Numbered from the stretch's first letter, positions 1-5,035 are shown. The stretch is 5,035 bases of DNA from Desulfobulbus sp. (GCA_030602145.1 JAUWAH010000230.1:1-5035); one strand, 5' to 3'. Notes: generated by a model not told the origin, from the letters alone. Translations and numbers: made by a program.

Positions 1-50
1 GTGAGGACAACGGGCCGCGAATGAGGGGGTAAGGCGAAGAGGGGGCGCAT
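1..50 (-). CDS. 5' end of a gene downstream of flgA, probably flgH (partial)
   Basis: An ATG on the minus strand (50-48) opens a reading frame that continues past the window edge; only 16 full codons are visible, reading MRPLFALPPHSRPVVL. It starts 2 nt after the flgA stop codon, and a GGAG ribosome site lies 8 nt upstream inside the flgA 3' end, so translation is probably coupled to flgA. The visible residues include early basic positions and the beginning of a hydrophobic run, compatible with an N-terminal signal peptide but too short to prove it. In many flagellar clusters flgA, or the rod genes next to it, is followed by flgH, the L-ring lipoprotein gene. That identity is inferred from position only, and flgI or another envelope protein is also possible. 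Confidence 0.55.
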   Translation of the reverse strand, partial: MRPLFALPPHSRPVVL

Positions 51-52
51 AG

Positions 53-1006
53 TCAAAACTCCACGGTCACAACGCCGGGACCGTCGACCCGGCCATGAAC
101 AATCCTGTTTGAGGCGATGTTTTTCACCGCGATGGTCTCGCCCAATCGACCGTCACCCCTGGCCAGGCCATTGGTGAACAGTTGCATGGGGCCTCGCTGG
201 GCCAACAGCCTCACCATTTCGCCATCCTTGATCACCGGCGGCAGGACAATATGATCGCGTCTGAGTACCGTGCCGGGAGTGACCATGCGTGCCACCTGCA
301 TGCCGAGCAACTCGTCGCTGCTGAAGAACGGATGGTCGATGGCGCCGATATCCTGGCGTTCCATGACAATGTCGGCCTCGGTGAGCGCATCGCCCCTGTG
401 CAGGGTGGTGGTTGCGGTGGCCACCTCGGCAATGGCCTCGAGCCGTCCCCGGACCACACAGGTGGAGGCCGGCTTGCCGTCGACCAGCAGGGCGACATTA
501 AAGCTGGTGCTGCCGATGATGCCCGGTCGGGAAGGCGTCACCTGCCAGCTCAGCCTGCCGGCCGGCAGGGTCAGGGTTTCCGGCGCTCGCATCCCGGTGA
601 GTCGGACCTCGGCTTTGGGCAGTTTGGCCGAATTCTCGACCAGAAAACCTTCGATCATCGCCTGGAGTTCGGCCTGACCGATGGTCTGGCCGGCCCGCTC
701 GACAACGATGGTCGGGCTGCCCTGCCAGTCGACCCCGGCAACTTCCGGTCGGTTGCGCAGGGCGGAAATCACCGACACCGTCGACAGTTCCTTGGTCTTG
801 CCGGGGGCAGGTGCGCTTGCCACCGGCAGGAGTCCGATGCGAGTGGCTTCCTGGCCGGCCGGGGTGATGGCGGCGATATCGGCCAGGGTGACTTTCGGTC
901 CGCTCACCGTGGCCTTGGCCTGGAAGTGGACCGCTGTCTGGGCCGCGACCATGGGCGGCAGGAGCATTATCCAGGAAATGATGAAAAAAAGAGCGCTTCG
1001 AAGCAA
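53..1006 (-). CDS. flgA: FlgA, flagellar P-ring assembly chaperone, long form
   Basis: FlgA is a periplasmic chaperone needed for FlgI to assemble into the P ring around the rod. The 317-residue product has a clear Sec signal peptide (hydrophobic residues about 6-20, likely cleavage after VAA at 20-22). An N-terminal region of about 160 residues follows, then a SAF-type domain (about 192-257, with HRGDALTEADI and GTVLRRDHI) and the FlgA C-terminal domain (258-315, with GRLGETIAVKN and GRVDGPGVVTVEF). Enterobacterial FlgA is roughly 220 residues; the excess here is in the N-terminal half, as I recall for deltaproteobacterial forms. The start is TTG: it lies 4 nt after the flgG stop, yields the whole signal peptide, and no in-frame ATG or GTG lies upstream before a TGA stop. 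Starting at the next Met (residue 14) would remove much of the signal sequence. The only Shine-Dalgarno candidate is a weak GGTG, so coupling to flgG translation is likely. Confidence 0.93.
   Translation of the reverse strand: MLRSALFFIISWIMLLPPMVAAQTAVHFQAKATVSGPKVTLADIAAITPAGQEATRIGLLPVASAPAPGKTKELSTVSVISALRNRPEVAGVDWQGSPTIVVERAGQTIGQAELQAMIEGFLVENSAKLPKAEVRLTGMRAPETLTLPAGRLSWQVTPSRPGIIGSTSFNVALLVDGKPASTCVVRGRLEAIAEVATATTTLHRGDALTEADIVMERQDIGAIDHPFFSSDELLGMQVARMVTPGTVLRRDHIVLPPVIKDGEMVRLLAQRGPMQLFTNGLARGDGRLGETIAVKNIASNRIVHGRVDGPGVVTVEF
59..62 (-). promoter_or_regulatory. Ribosome binding site of the gene after flgA
   Basis: GGAG on the minus strand lies 8 nt before the ATG at 50-48 and within the last codons of flgA. 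It supports that ATG as a real start even though only a few codons of the gene are visible. Confidence 0.55.
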
Positions 1007-1010
1007 CGTG

Positions 1011-1793
1011 TTACACCATGTTGGTAACGGTTCGCATCATTTCGTCCGAAGTGGTGATCACCTTGGAGTTGATTTCAAAAGCCCGCTGGGCGGTGATCAT
1101 CTGGGTCAGTTCCTCGACCAGGTTGACGTTGGAGTTCTCCACATAGCCTTGCAGCAGGGTGCCGATGCCATTGTCGCCCGGTGTGCCGATCAGGGCGGCT
1201 CCTGACGCCTCGGTTTCGCGGAACAGGTTCTTGCCGATGGCGATCAGGCCGGCATCGTTGACAAAGTCGGCCAGATCGATATTGCCCAGTTCGGTCGAGG
1301 TGGTGTCGGCGCCGAGGATGGCGCTGACCACGCCGTTCTGGCTGATGGTGATCTGCAGGGCGTCCTCGGGGATGATGATCTCGGGCTCGATGGGGTAGCC
1401 GTCGGAGGTGGTGATCCGGCCGTCGCCGTCCAGTTTGAGGTTGCCGGATCTGGTGTAGGCGGTGGTGCCGTCGGGCAGGGATACCTGAAAAAACCCGGCG
1501 CCCTCGATGGCCACATCCAGAGTGTTGCCGGTCTGGATGATGTCGCCTTCGGTGAAAATTTTGGTGACCGCTCCCGGTTTGACGCCCAGTCCCACCTGGA
1601 TGCCGGTGGGCGACTTGGTGTCCGCCGAGGTGGGCGATCCCGGCACCTTCATGATCTGGTAGAGCAGATCCTGGAAGTCGGCGCGGCTCTTCTTGAACCC
1701 GGAGGTGGAAACGTTGGCCAGGTTGTTGGCGATGACGTCCATGTTGAGATTTTGGGCCGACATGCCGGTGGTTGCTGTCCAGAGTGATCGCAT
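1011..1793 (-). CDS. flgG: FlgG, flagellar distal rod protein
   Basis: FlgG forms the distal rod, the drive shaft passing through the P and L rings to the hook; it is exported by the flagellar type III apparatus without a cleaved signal peptide. The 260-residue length matches the family exactly. The N-terminal rod motif is clear (NMDVIANNLANVSTSGFKKS, residues 17-36). It is followed by the FlgG-specific insertion (about 46-63, starting QIMKVPGSPTSADTK), which separates FlgG from FlgF and the hook protein. Central features include LDVAIEGAGFFQV (92-104) and the AYTRSGNLKLDGDG stretch (112-125). The C-terminal D0 helix carries GYVENSNVNLVEELTQMITAQRAFEINSK (217-244). The ATG start has GAGG 8 nt upstream. 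flgF lies 60 nt upstream and flgA 4 nt downstream, the usual rod and ring neighbours. Confidence 0.98.
   Translation of the reverse strand: MRSLWTATTGMSAQNLNMDVIANNLANVSTSGFKKSRADFQDLLYQIMKVPGSPTSADTKSPTGIQVGLGVKPGAVTKIFTEGDIIQTGNTLDVAIEGAGFFQVSLPDGTTAYTRSGNLKLDGDGRITTSDGYPIEPEIIIPEDALQITISQNGVVSAILGADTTSTELGNIDLADFVNDAGLIAIGKNLFRETEASGAALIGTPGDNGIGTLLQGYVENSNVNLVEELTQMITAQRAFEINSKVITTSDEMMRTVTNMV
1014..1017 (-). promoter_or_regulatory. Weak ribosome binding site before the flgA TTG start
   Basis: GGTG overlaps the last codons of flgG and sits 7 nt before the TTG at 1006-1004. It is a poor Shine-Dalgarno match. Together with the rare start codon and the 4-nt gap it suggests low-level or coupled translation of flgA. 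Confidence 0.35.
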
Positions 1794-1801
1794 GGGGGAT
1801 G

Positions 1802-1805
1802 CCTC
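1802..1805 (-). promoter_or_regulatory. Ribosome binding site of flgG
   Basis: GAGG on the minus strand lies 8 nt before the ATG at 1793, supporting that start. The rest of the 60-nt gap between flgF and flgG holds no convincing promoter or terminator. Confidence 0.6.
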
Positions 1806-1853
1806 GTCTTTGGCGGTCTGGCCGCTGGATGGTCAGAAAAAATTATCCGTGTA

Positions 1854-2588
1854 TCAACCGAGCGAACCGAGTTCGTCCTGCTTGTCGCCGAGTTTGGAAT
1901 AGCTCTCCAGGGTCTTGGCATGCGCCTCGAAGATTCGCTGGGCCGCGATCATGGCGGTCATCTCCTCCATCATGTTGACGTTGGAGGTCTCCAGGCCGCC
2001 CTGAATGACCCGGAAGTCGGCCAGGGGCTGATCGTTGCCTTCGGGGAGCTTGTAAAGCGATTGCCCTACCTTGACCAGTTTTTTCGGGTCGTCGATGCCG
2101 TACACTTGCAGGCGGCCACCGGAGGGAGTGCCGTTGACGGCGATCTCGCCGGTTTCGGCAATGACGATGTCCTTGCCCTGGGTGGTATCGATCTGCAGGG
2201 GCGCATCGCCGGCGCCGAGCACGGTGAAACCGTCCTCGGTCTGGACCATGCCGTTGCCGTCAAGGGCCAGTCGACCAGCCCGGGTATAAAAAATCTCGTT
2301 ATTCTTGCGGACTTTCAGGAATCCCTCGCCGTCGATGGCCACATCCAGGGGCCGATCAGTAACCTGGATCGCACCCTGGCTGAAGTCGGCATTGATGGCC
2401 CGAATGCGGGCATAGTTGATGCCGCGGGTTTCATCGGCCTGTTTGGCACCGCGCAGCATGGCGGCGAAACTGACCCGGTCCTTCTTGAACCCGGTGGTAC
2501 TGACATTGGCCAGGTTGGCGGCGATGTTGCCCATCGCCTGATCCCTGGAGACCATGCCGCTGAGGGCGCTGTATTTTCCCGAGACCAT
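1854..2588 (-). CDS. flgF: FlgF, flagellar proximal rod protein
   Basis: FlgF is a rod subunit exported by the flagellar type III system and placed below FlgG. The 244-residue product starts MVSGKYSALSGM, a typical FlgF opening, followed by the rod motif (NIAANLANVSTTGFKKDR, 21-38). The middle has the shared rod/hook signature LDVAIDGEGFLKV (81-93) and YTRAGRLALDGNG (101-113). The C-terminal helix carries GGLETSNVNMMEEMTAMIAAQRIFEAHAK (197-225), close to the matching segment of the neighbouring FlgG. It lacks the FlgG-specific insertion after the N-terminal motif, which is the main reason to call it FlgF rather than a second FlgG. The start ATG has GGAG only 4 nt upstream, a short spacing, but family alignment favours this start over Met-12. 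A sigma-28-like promoter lies about 47 nt upstream. Confidence 0.94.
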   Translation of the reverse strand: MVSGKYSALSGMVSRDQAMGNIAANLANVSTTGFKKDRVSFAAMLRGAKQADETRGINYARIRAINADFSQGAIQVTDRPLDVAIDGEGFLKVRKNNEIFYTRAGRLALDGNGMVQTEDGFTVLGAGDAPLQIDTTQGKDIVIAETGEIAVNGTPSGGRLQVYGIDDPKKLVKVGQSLYKLPEGNDQPLADFRVIQGGLETSNVNMMEEMTAMIAAQRIFEAHAKTLESYSKLGDKQDELGSLG

Positions 2589-2592
2589 GGGG

Positions 2593-2596
2593 CTCC
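2593..2596 (-). promoter_or_regulatory. Ribosome binding site of flgF, short spacing
   Basis: GGAG lies only 4 nt before the flgF ATG, closer than the usual 5-9 nt. The next in-frame Met is residue 12, inside the conserved N-terminal helix, so the upstream ATG remains the better start. Confidence 0.5.
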
Positions 2597-2634
2597 GTGC
2601 GATGAGATACTATACAGGATGCGGGTTACGATAC

Positions 2635-2661
2635 TTTTCGGCAGCTTCCGGTCGATTCTTA
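2635..2661 (-). promoter_or_regulatory. Candidate sigma-28 (FliA) promoter upstream of flgF
   Basis: On the minus strand the order is TAAG (2661-2658), a 15-nt spacer, then GCCGAAAA (2642-2635). The classical FliA promoter is TAAA-N15-GCCGATAA, so the -35 core matches 3 of 4 bases, the spacing is exact, and the -10 matches 7 of 8. It lies in the longest non-coding gap of the window and would give a leader of roughly 40 nt before flgF. The extended -35 consensus (TAAAGTTT) is matched poorly beyond the first three bases. If active, FliA made two genes upstream could boost its own downstream rod genes. This is a motif match by eye only. Confidence 0.4.
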
Positions 2662-2663
2662 AC

Positions 2664-2700
2664 GCCAAAAGGGTACTGCCGGTCAGCGGCCGATTTTGGC
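2664..2700 (-). repeat. Inverted repeat spanning the 3' end of the unnamed gene
   Basis: GCCAAAA (2700-2694) and TTTTGGC (2670-2664) form a perfect 7-bp inverted repeat. An inner GCCG/CGGC stem with a 5-nt loop (2690-2687 with 2681-2678) sits between the arms. The structure covers the last codons and TGA of the gene at 2683-3087 and ends only 2 nt before the candidate -35 box of the sigma-28 promoter. In RNA it could form a two-part hairpin with an internal loop. No U-run follows the outer stem, so it is not a classical intrinsic terminator; it may be a processing or stability element, or chance. Confidence 0.4.
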
Positions 2701-3087
2701 CATGGTGCTCAGGCTGATCAGTTGGCCGGCCTCGACCCGGGAAATGCCCAAAATAGTGGCGATTTCCTCGACCTCCATACCCTGGGCCGCCAGGTTGGAG
2801 AGGATGCGGTATTTATCCGGCGGCTGCTTGTCGACCTTGGCCAGGGTCTCCAGCCTGGGACGCTGCAAGCTGGTGGTCAGGCTGGCGGCGCGCAGACTGG
2901 CACTGAAGGATTCGGTGACGGTCTCCTCGTCACCCAGGGCCGCCTCGATCTTGCGCTGCATGGTCCCGATCCGTTCGCTGTGCAGCCGTCGTTCGACCTG
3001 CCGGCGGCGGGCAAGGAGCAGGAGGGTGGTCAGGCTGAGGGCCAGGCCGACAAGGATGGTTGCAACGAGCGGTGAGAGTGGGAGCAT
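2683..3087 (-). CDS. Small single-pass membrane protein with C-terminal HTH-like segment, flagellar accessory candidate
   Basis: No confident family name can be given from sequence alone. The 134-residue product has an N-terminal membrane segment (about 6-26) ending in a basic stretch (ARRRQVERR, 26-34), which suggests the rest faces the cytoplasm. A charged helical, possibly coiled-coil stretch follows (about 29-52), then a Ser/Thr-rich linker (54-75). The C-terminal segment resembles a small helix-turn-helix (about 92-127, with KYRILSNLAAQGMEVEEIA then ILGISRVEAGQLISL). Membrane helix, linker and terminal HTH-like block recall DUF2802/DUF6115-type proteins coded near flagellar genes. They also recall Bacillus SwrB, whose gene likewise follows the sigma-28 gene and which promotes flagellar basal-body assembly. 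That parallel is inference from position and topology. The ATG start has GAGG 6 nt upstream and lies 18 nt after the fliA stop. Confidence 0.82.
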   Translation of the reverse strand: MLPLSPLVATILVGLALSLTTLLLLARRRQVERRLHSERIGTMQRKIEAALGDEETVTESFSASLRAASLTTSLQRPRLETLAKVDKQPPDKYRILSNLAAQGMEVEEIATILGISRVEAGQLISLSTMAKIGR

Positions 3088-3105
3088 GGGCTGCCTCGGT
3101 GATGT

Positions 3106-3840
3106 TCAGGGTTCGTAGAGGTCGGAGTTGATCAGTTTGACCCGCAGTTTCAGGAGGGCCTGGCTGTGCAGCTGACTGATCCGGCCCTCGGAGACCCCCA
3201 GCACCTCGGCGATCTCCTTCTGGGTCAGTTCCTCGTAATAGTACAGGGCGATGACCAGCCGCTCCTTTTCCGACAGTTCTTCCAGGATCTCGGCCATCAG
3301 CCGGGTCATCTCCTCCTTTTCGATCAGGTCGGCGGGTGCCGGTCCGCCGATGTCTTCCAGGCTGTCGAGAAAACTGCGACCCTCCTCGGTATGGTCGAGG
3401 GTTTCGTGGAGGCTGACGCAGCCCAGATGGCTGACCTCGATGAGCAGGTCGCGGTATCCGTCAAGGGTCAAACCCATGTCGGCGGCCATTTCCTCCTCGT
3501 CGGGCGAGCGGCCCAGGGTCCGCTCCAGCCGGAGCATGGTCTGGGTCAGGTGGTTCTGCTTGTCGCGCATCGAGCGGGAAAACCAGTCGAGCTTGCGCAT
3601 CTCGTCGAGGATGGCACCGCGCACGCGGTATTCGGCGAAGGTCTTGAATTTGACACCCTTGGCGGGATCGAACTTGTTGGCGGCATCGACCAGACCGACC
3701 ATGGCCGCGCTGATCATATCCTCCTTGGTCATGAAGCTCGGTACCTGGGGGACCATGCGCTGCACCACCAGCTCGACCAGGGGCATGTTCTCCCGGATCA
3801 GCAGTGAACGGTCATCGAGGGGGGGGACAGGCGGAAACAT
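3106..3840 (-). CDS. fliA: FliA, flagellar sigma-28 factor
   Basis: FliA directs RNA polymerase to late flagellar and chemotaxis promoters. At 244 residues it is the usual size. Region 2 spans about 16-93, with the core-binding and -10 recognition stretch (MVGLVDAANKFDP, 47-59; FKTFAEYRVRGAILDEMRKL, 65-84; DWFSRSMRDK, 85-94). Region 3 covers about 98-150 and includes the typical LGRSPDEEEMAADMGL stretch (109-124). Region 4 (187-236) carries the -35-binding helix-turn-helix (LTQKEIAEVLGVSEGRISQL, 205-224). The DEMRKLDW-SRS block is characteristic of FliA/SigD rather than sporulation or stress sigma factors. The ATG is the only reasonable start: an in-frame TAG lies three codons upstream, and the next Met (19) would cut into region 2. 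No good Shine-Dalgarno sequence precedes it. No anti-sigma gene flgM is visible in the window. Confidence 0.96.
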   Translation of the reverse strand: MFPPVPPLDDRSLLIRENMPLVELVVQRMVPQVPSFMTKEDMISAAMVGLVDAANKFDPAKGVKFKTFAEYRVRGAILDEMRKLDWFSRSMRDKQNHLTQTMLRLERTLGRSPDEEEMAADMGLTLDGYRDLLIEVSHLGCVSLHETLDHTEEGRSFLDSLEDIGGPAPADLIEKEEMTRLMAEILEELSEKERLVIALYYYEELTQKEIAEVLGVSEGRISQLHSQALLKLRVKLINSDLYEP

Positions 3841-3882
3841 GGTGTCTATCAGTCAATAAAGAGCAGGGGCACGGGAGCAGCG

Positions 3883-4782
3883 CTACTTGGCGCCAAATTC
3901 CAGCAGCCGTTTCCAGAAAAATTGTATCGATCCCTTGGGCTCCAGGTTCTGCGGCTCCTGGACGATGGTGCGGGCCAGGGCTGCGAAGGCGTGGCTCGTC
4001 CGGCTGTCGGGGAAGAGCTGAACCAGGGTCTGCTGTTTGCGGATGGCGTCCACCATCAGCTTGTCGCGGGGGATTGAGCCGATATAGTCGATGGAGATGT
4101 CCAGGTAGCGGTTGGCCACCATGGTCAGCTTGCGATAGACGTCCAGGGCTTCTTCCTCGCTTTTGATGAAGTTGACGATCAGGTTGAAATGCTTTTCGTG
4201 GTACTGGTTGGACAACAGCTTCATCAGGGCGTAGGCATCGGTGATCGCCGTGGGCTCGGGGGTGGTCACCACCAGGATCTCCTGGGCGGCGGTGTTGAAA
4301 TAGGTGACATTCTCGGAGATGCCCGCCTCGGTGTCGATGAGCACGAAGTCGAAGTCGTTGTTCATCGTGTCGAGCGCTTCCAGCAGGCGCATCTTCTGCT
4401 GGGTGTCGAGCCGGGTAAACCGCTGCACCCCGGAGCCGGCGGGCAGGATCTTGATGCCCTCAGGGCCGTCGGTGAGGATGGCTTCCAGTCCCTGTTCGCC
4501 GGTGAAAAAGTGGTTGAGGTTATGGCCGGGCGCCAGACCGAAGACCACATCGATGTTGGCTAGGCCGAGGTCGGCATCGAGGATCAGGACCCGTTTGCCC
4601 ATCCGGGCGAGCAGCACCGCCAGGTTGGCGACCACCGCCGTCTTACCGACGCCGCCCTTGCCGCTGGTGATGGAAAAGACCCTGGTGGCGGTCTGCCCGG
4701 ATCGTTCTTCGACCCGCTCCGGGTTGTTCATGGCCCGCAAGGTGGTTGCCTGGTCTGTGGAGCGAGCGGCGTGATCAGCCAT
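3883..4782 (-). CDS. flhG: FlhG (FleN/YlxH), MinD-like ATPase controlling flagellar number
   Basis: FlhG is a ParA/MinD-family ATPase that works with FlhF to set flagellar number and position. The 299-residue product has the deviant Walker A motif GKGGVGKT (41-48), the switch I block DADLGLANID (69-78), and a Walker B/switch II block FVLIDTEAGIS (146-156). In that last block a Glu replaces the Gly that I recall as usual in DTGAGI. The N-terminus carries DQATTLR (10-16), matching the DQAxxLR motif by which FlhG stimulates the FlhF GTPase in Bacillus-type systems. The C-terminal end (IQFFWKRLLEF, 287-297) looks like an amphipathic membrane-targeting helix, as in MinD. The start overlaps the flhF stop by 8 nt and has a strong GGAGG 7 nt upstream. 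The C-terminal half is typical, with SIPRDKLMVDAIRKQQ (236-251) corresponding to the usual GxIPxDxxVxxAxxxxxP region. Confidence 0.95.
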   Translation of the reverse strand: MADHAARSTDQATTLRAMNNPERVEERSGQTATRVFSITSGKGGVGKTAVVANLAVLLARMGKRVLILDADLGLANIDVVFGLAPGHNLNHFFTGEQGLEAILTDGPEGIKILPAGSGVQRFTRLDTQQKMRLLEALDTMNNDFDFVLIDTEAGISENVTYFNTAAQEILVVTTPEPTAITDAYALMKLLSNQYHEKHFNLIVNFIKSEEEALDVYRKLTMVANRYLDISIDYIGSIPRDKLMVDAIRKQQTLVQLFPDSRTSHAFAALARTIVQEPQNLEPKGSIQFFWKRLLEFGAK

Positions 4783-5035
4783 GCTGCACCCTCCCGTGGT
4801 CGTTCATGATGAGCGCGGCGATATCAGCCGGCGCCGGCATCAACAGGTCTTCCGGAACCCGCTGGCCATTGGTGAGGAAGGAGATCGGGGTGTCCTTCTT
4901 GTAATGGATGTTGAGCAGGACGCCCAACTGGTCGCATTCGTCGATTTTGGTGAAGATGAAGTTGCTGATCGGCAGCACGGAAAAGCGGCGGATGGTCGCC
5001 TCCAGCTCCCGCTCCCTGGCGGTGGCCGACAGCAC
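4775..5035 (-). CDS. flhF: FlhF, SRP-like GTPase for flagellar placement (C-terminal part)
   Basis: FlhF is a signal-recognition-particle-type GTPase at the cell pole or membrane that determines where flagella are built. Only the last 86 residues are present; the gene enters from the right edge, so the GTG at the edge is an internal Val codon rather than a start. Visible parts of the NG domain are VLSATARERELEATIRRF (1-18, the region after the G3 motif), the G4 guanine-specificity motif TKID (29-32) in NFIFTKIDECDQLGVLLN, and the G5 region ISFLTNGQRVPEDL (51-64). The latter two are diagnostic for FlhF/FtsY/Ffh; the TNGQ-VPEDL wording and the flhG neighbour favour FlhF. The tail after PADIAALIM is short, as usual for FlhF. 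The stop TGA lies inside the flhG start region. Confidence 0.93.
   Translation of the reverse strand: MLSATARERELEATIRRFSVLPISNFIFTKIDECDQLGVLLNIHYKKDTPISFLTNGQRVPEDLLMPAPADIAALIMNDHGRVQHG
4790..4794 (-). promoter_or_regulatory. Strong ribosome binding site of flhG
   Basis: GGAGG lies 7 nt before the flhG ATG and inside the flhF coding region. This is the strongest Shine-Dalgarno sequence in the window. It settles the flhG start and, with the 8-nt gene overlap, points to coupled synthesis of FlhF and FlhG. Confidence 0.7.

Noticed and set aside
182..1027. Long plus-strand open frame of 281 codons opposite flgA
   Set aside because: It is a shadow of flgA produced by GC-rich codon use. Its translation is rich in His, Gly, Arg and Gln with no domain, while the minus strand encodes a full FlgA.
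1806..1840. GC-rich hairpin (GCGG/CCGC) near an A/T run in the flgF-flgG gap as a terminator
   Set aside because: On the coding strand the T-run precedes the stem instead of following it, and the stem is only 4 bp. It does not fit an intrinsic terminator in either direction.
1840..1890. GGATAA stretch before flgG as a sigma-28 -10 box
   Set aside because: No TAAA-like -35 element lies at 15-nt spacing; the upstream sequence is the end of flgF coding for ELGSLG.
2605..2620. TATAGT upstream of flgF as a sigma-70 -10 box
   Set aside because: There is no -35-like hexamer at 16-18 nt, and the TG is not in the extended -10 position.
2589..2682. Sigma-54 promoter (GG-N10-GC) in the gap before flgF
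   Set aside because: The GG pairs checked by eye in the gap lack a GC at the required distance.
1920..2717. Plus-strand open frame of 265 codons opposite flgF
   Set aside because: It is antisense to a well-conserved rod protein, shows no recognisable motif and runs into the intergenic gap. It is best explained as a codon-bias shadow.
3166..3859. Two long plus-strand open frames opposite fliA
   Set aside because: They overlap each other and the conserved fliA gene, and their translations are low in recognisable structure.

Overview
The window is a single-direction block of a flagellar gene cluster: every supported gene lies on the minus strand, so transcription runs from high to low coordinates. 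The DNA is GC-rich (around 60% by eye). The protein types are FlhF, FlhG with an N-terminal DQAxxLR motif, a FliA-type sigma factor, a small membrane/HTH protein, the rod proteins FlgF and FlgG, and an enlarged FlgA. Together they suggest a Gram-negative, outer-membrane-bearing flagellated bacterium. Gene order and protein flavour are most like Desulfobacterota (the former Deltaproteobacteria, perhaps Desulfobulbales); that placement is an inference, since no marker gene is present.

Layout in transcription order: the 3' end of flhF (4775-5035, cut by the window edge); flhG (3883-4782, overlapping flhF by 8 nt); fliA (3106-3840, 42-nt gap); a 134-residue unnamed membrane-anchored protein with a C-terminal helix-turn-helix-like segment (2683-3087, 18-nt gap); flgF (1854-2588, 94-nt gap); flgG (1011-1793, 60-nt gap); flgA (53-1006, TTG start, 4-nt gap); and the first 16 codons of another gene (1-50, 2-nt gap), probably flgH by position. 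No gap exceeds 94 nt, and no tRNA, rRNA, mobile element, CRISPR array or convincing terminator is visible.

The genes form a logical series. FlhF and FlhG set the place and number of flagella at the membrane. FliA directs RNA polymerase to late flagellar promoters. FlgF and FlgG build the proximal and distal parts of the rod. FlgA is the periplasmic chaperone for the P ring, and the next gene is probably a ring component.

Most of the window is ordinary for such a cluster. Two places deserve attention. The first is the small unnamed protein directly after fliA, which has the topology and position of SwrB-like or DUF2802-like flagellar accessory proteins. The second is the 94-nt gap before flgF, which holds a good match to a sigma-28 promoter (TAAG-N15-GCCGAAAA) next to a 7-bp inverted repeat that covers the stop codon of the unnamed gene. 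I did not find evidence for a wholly new system.
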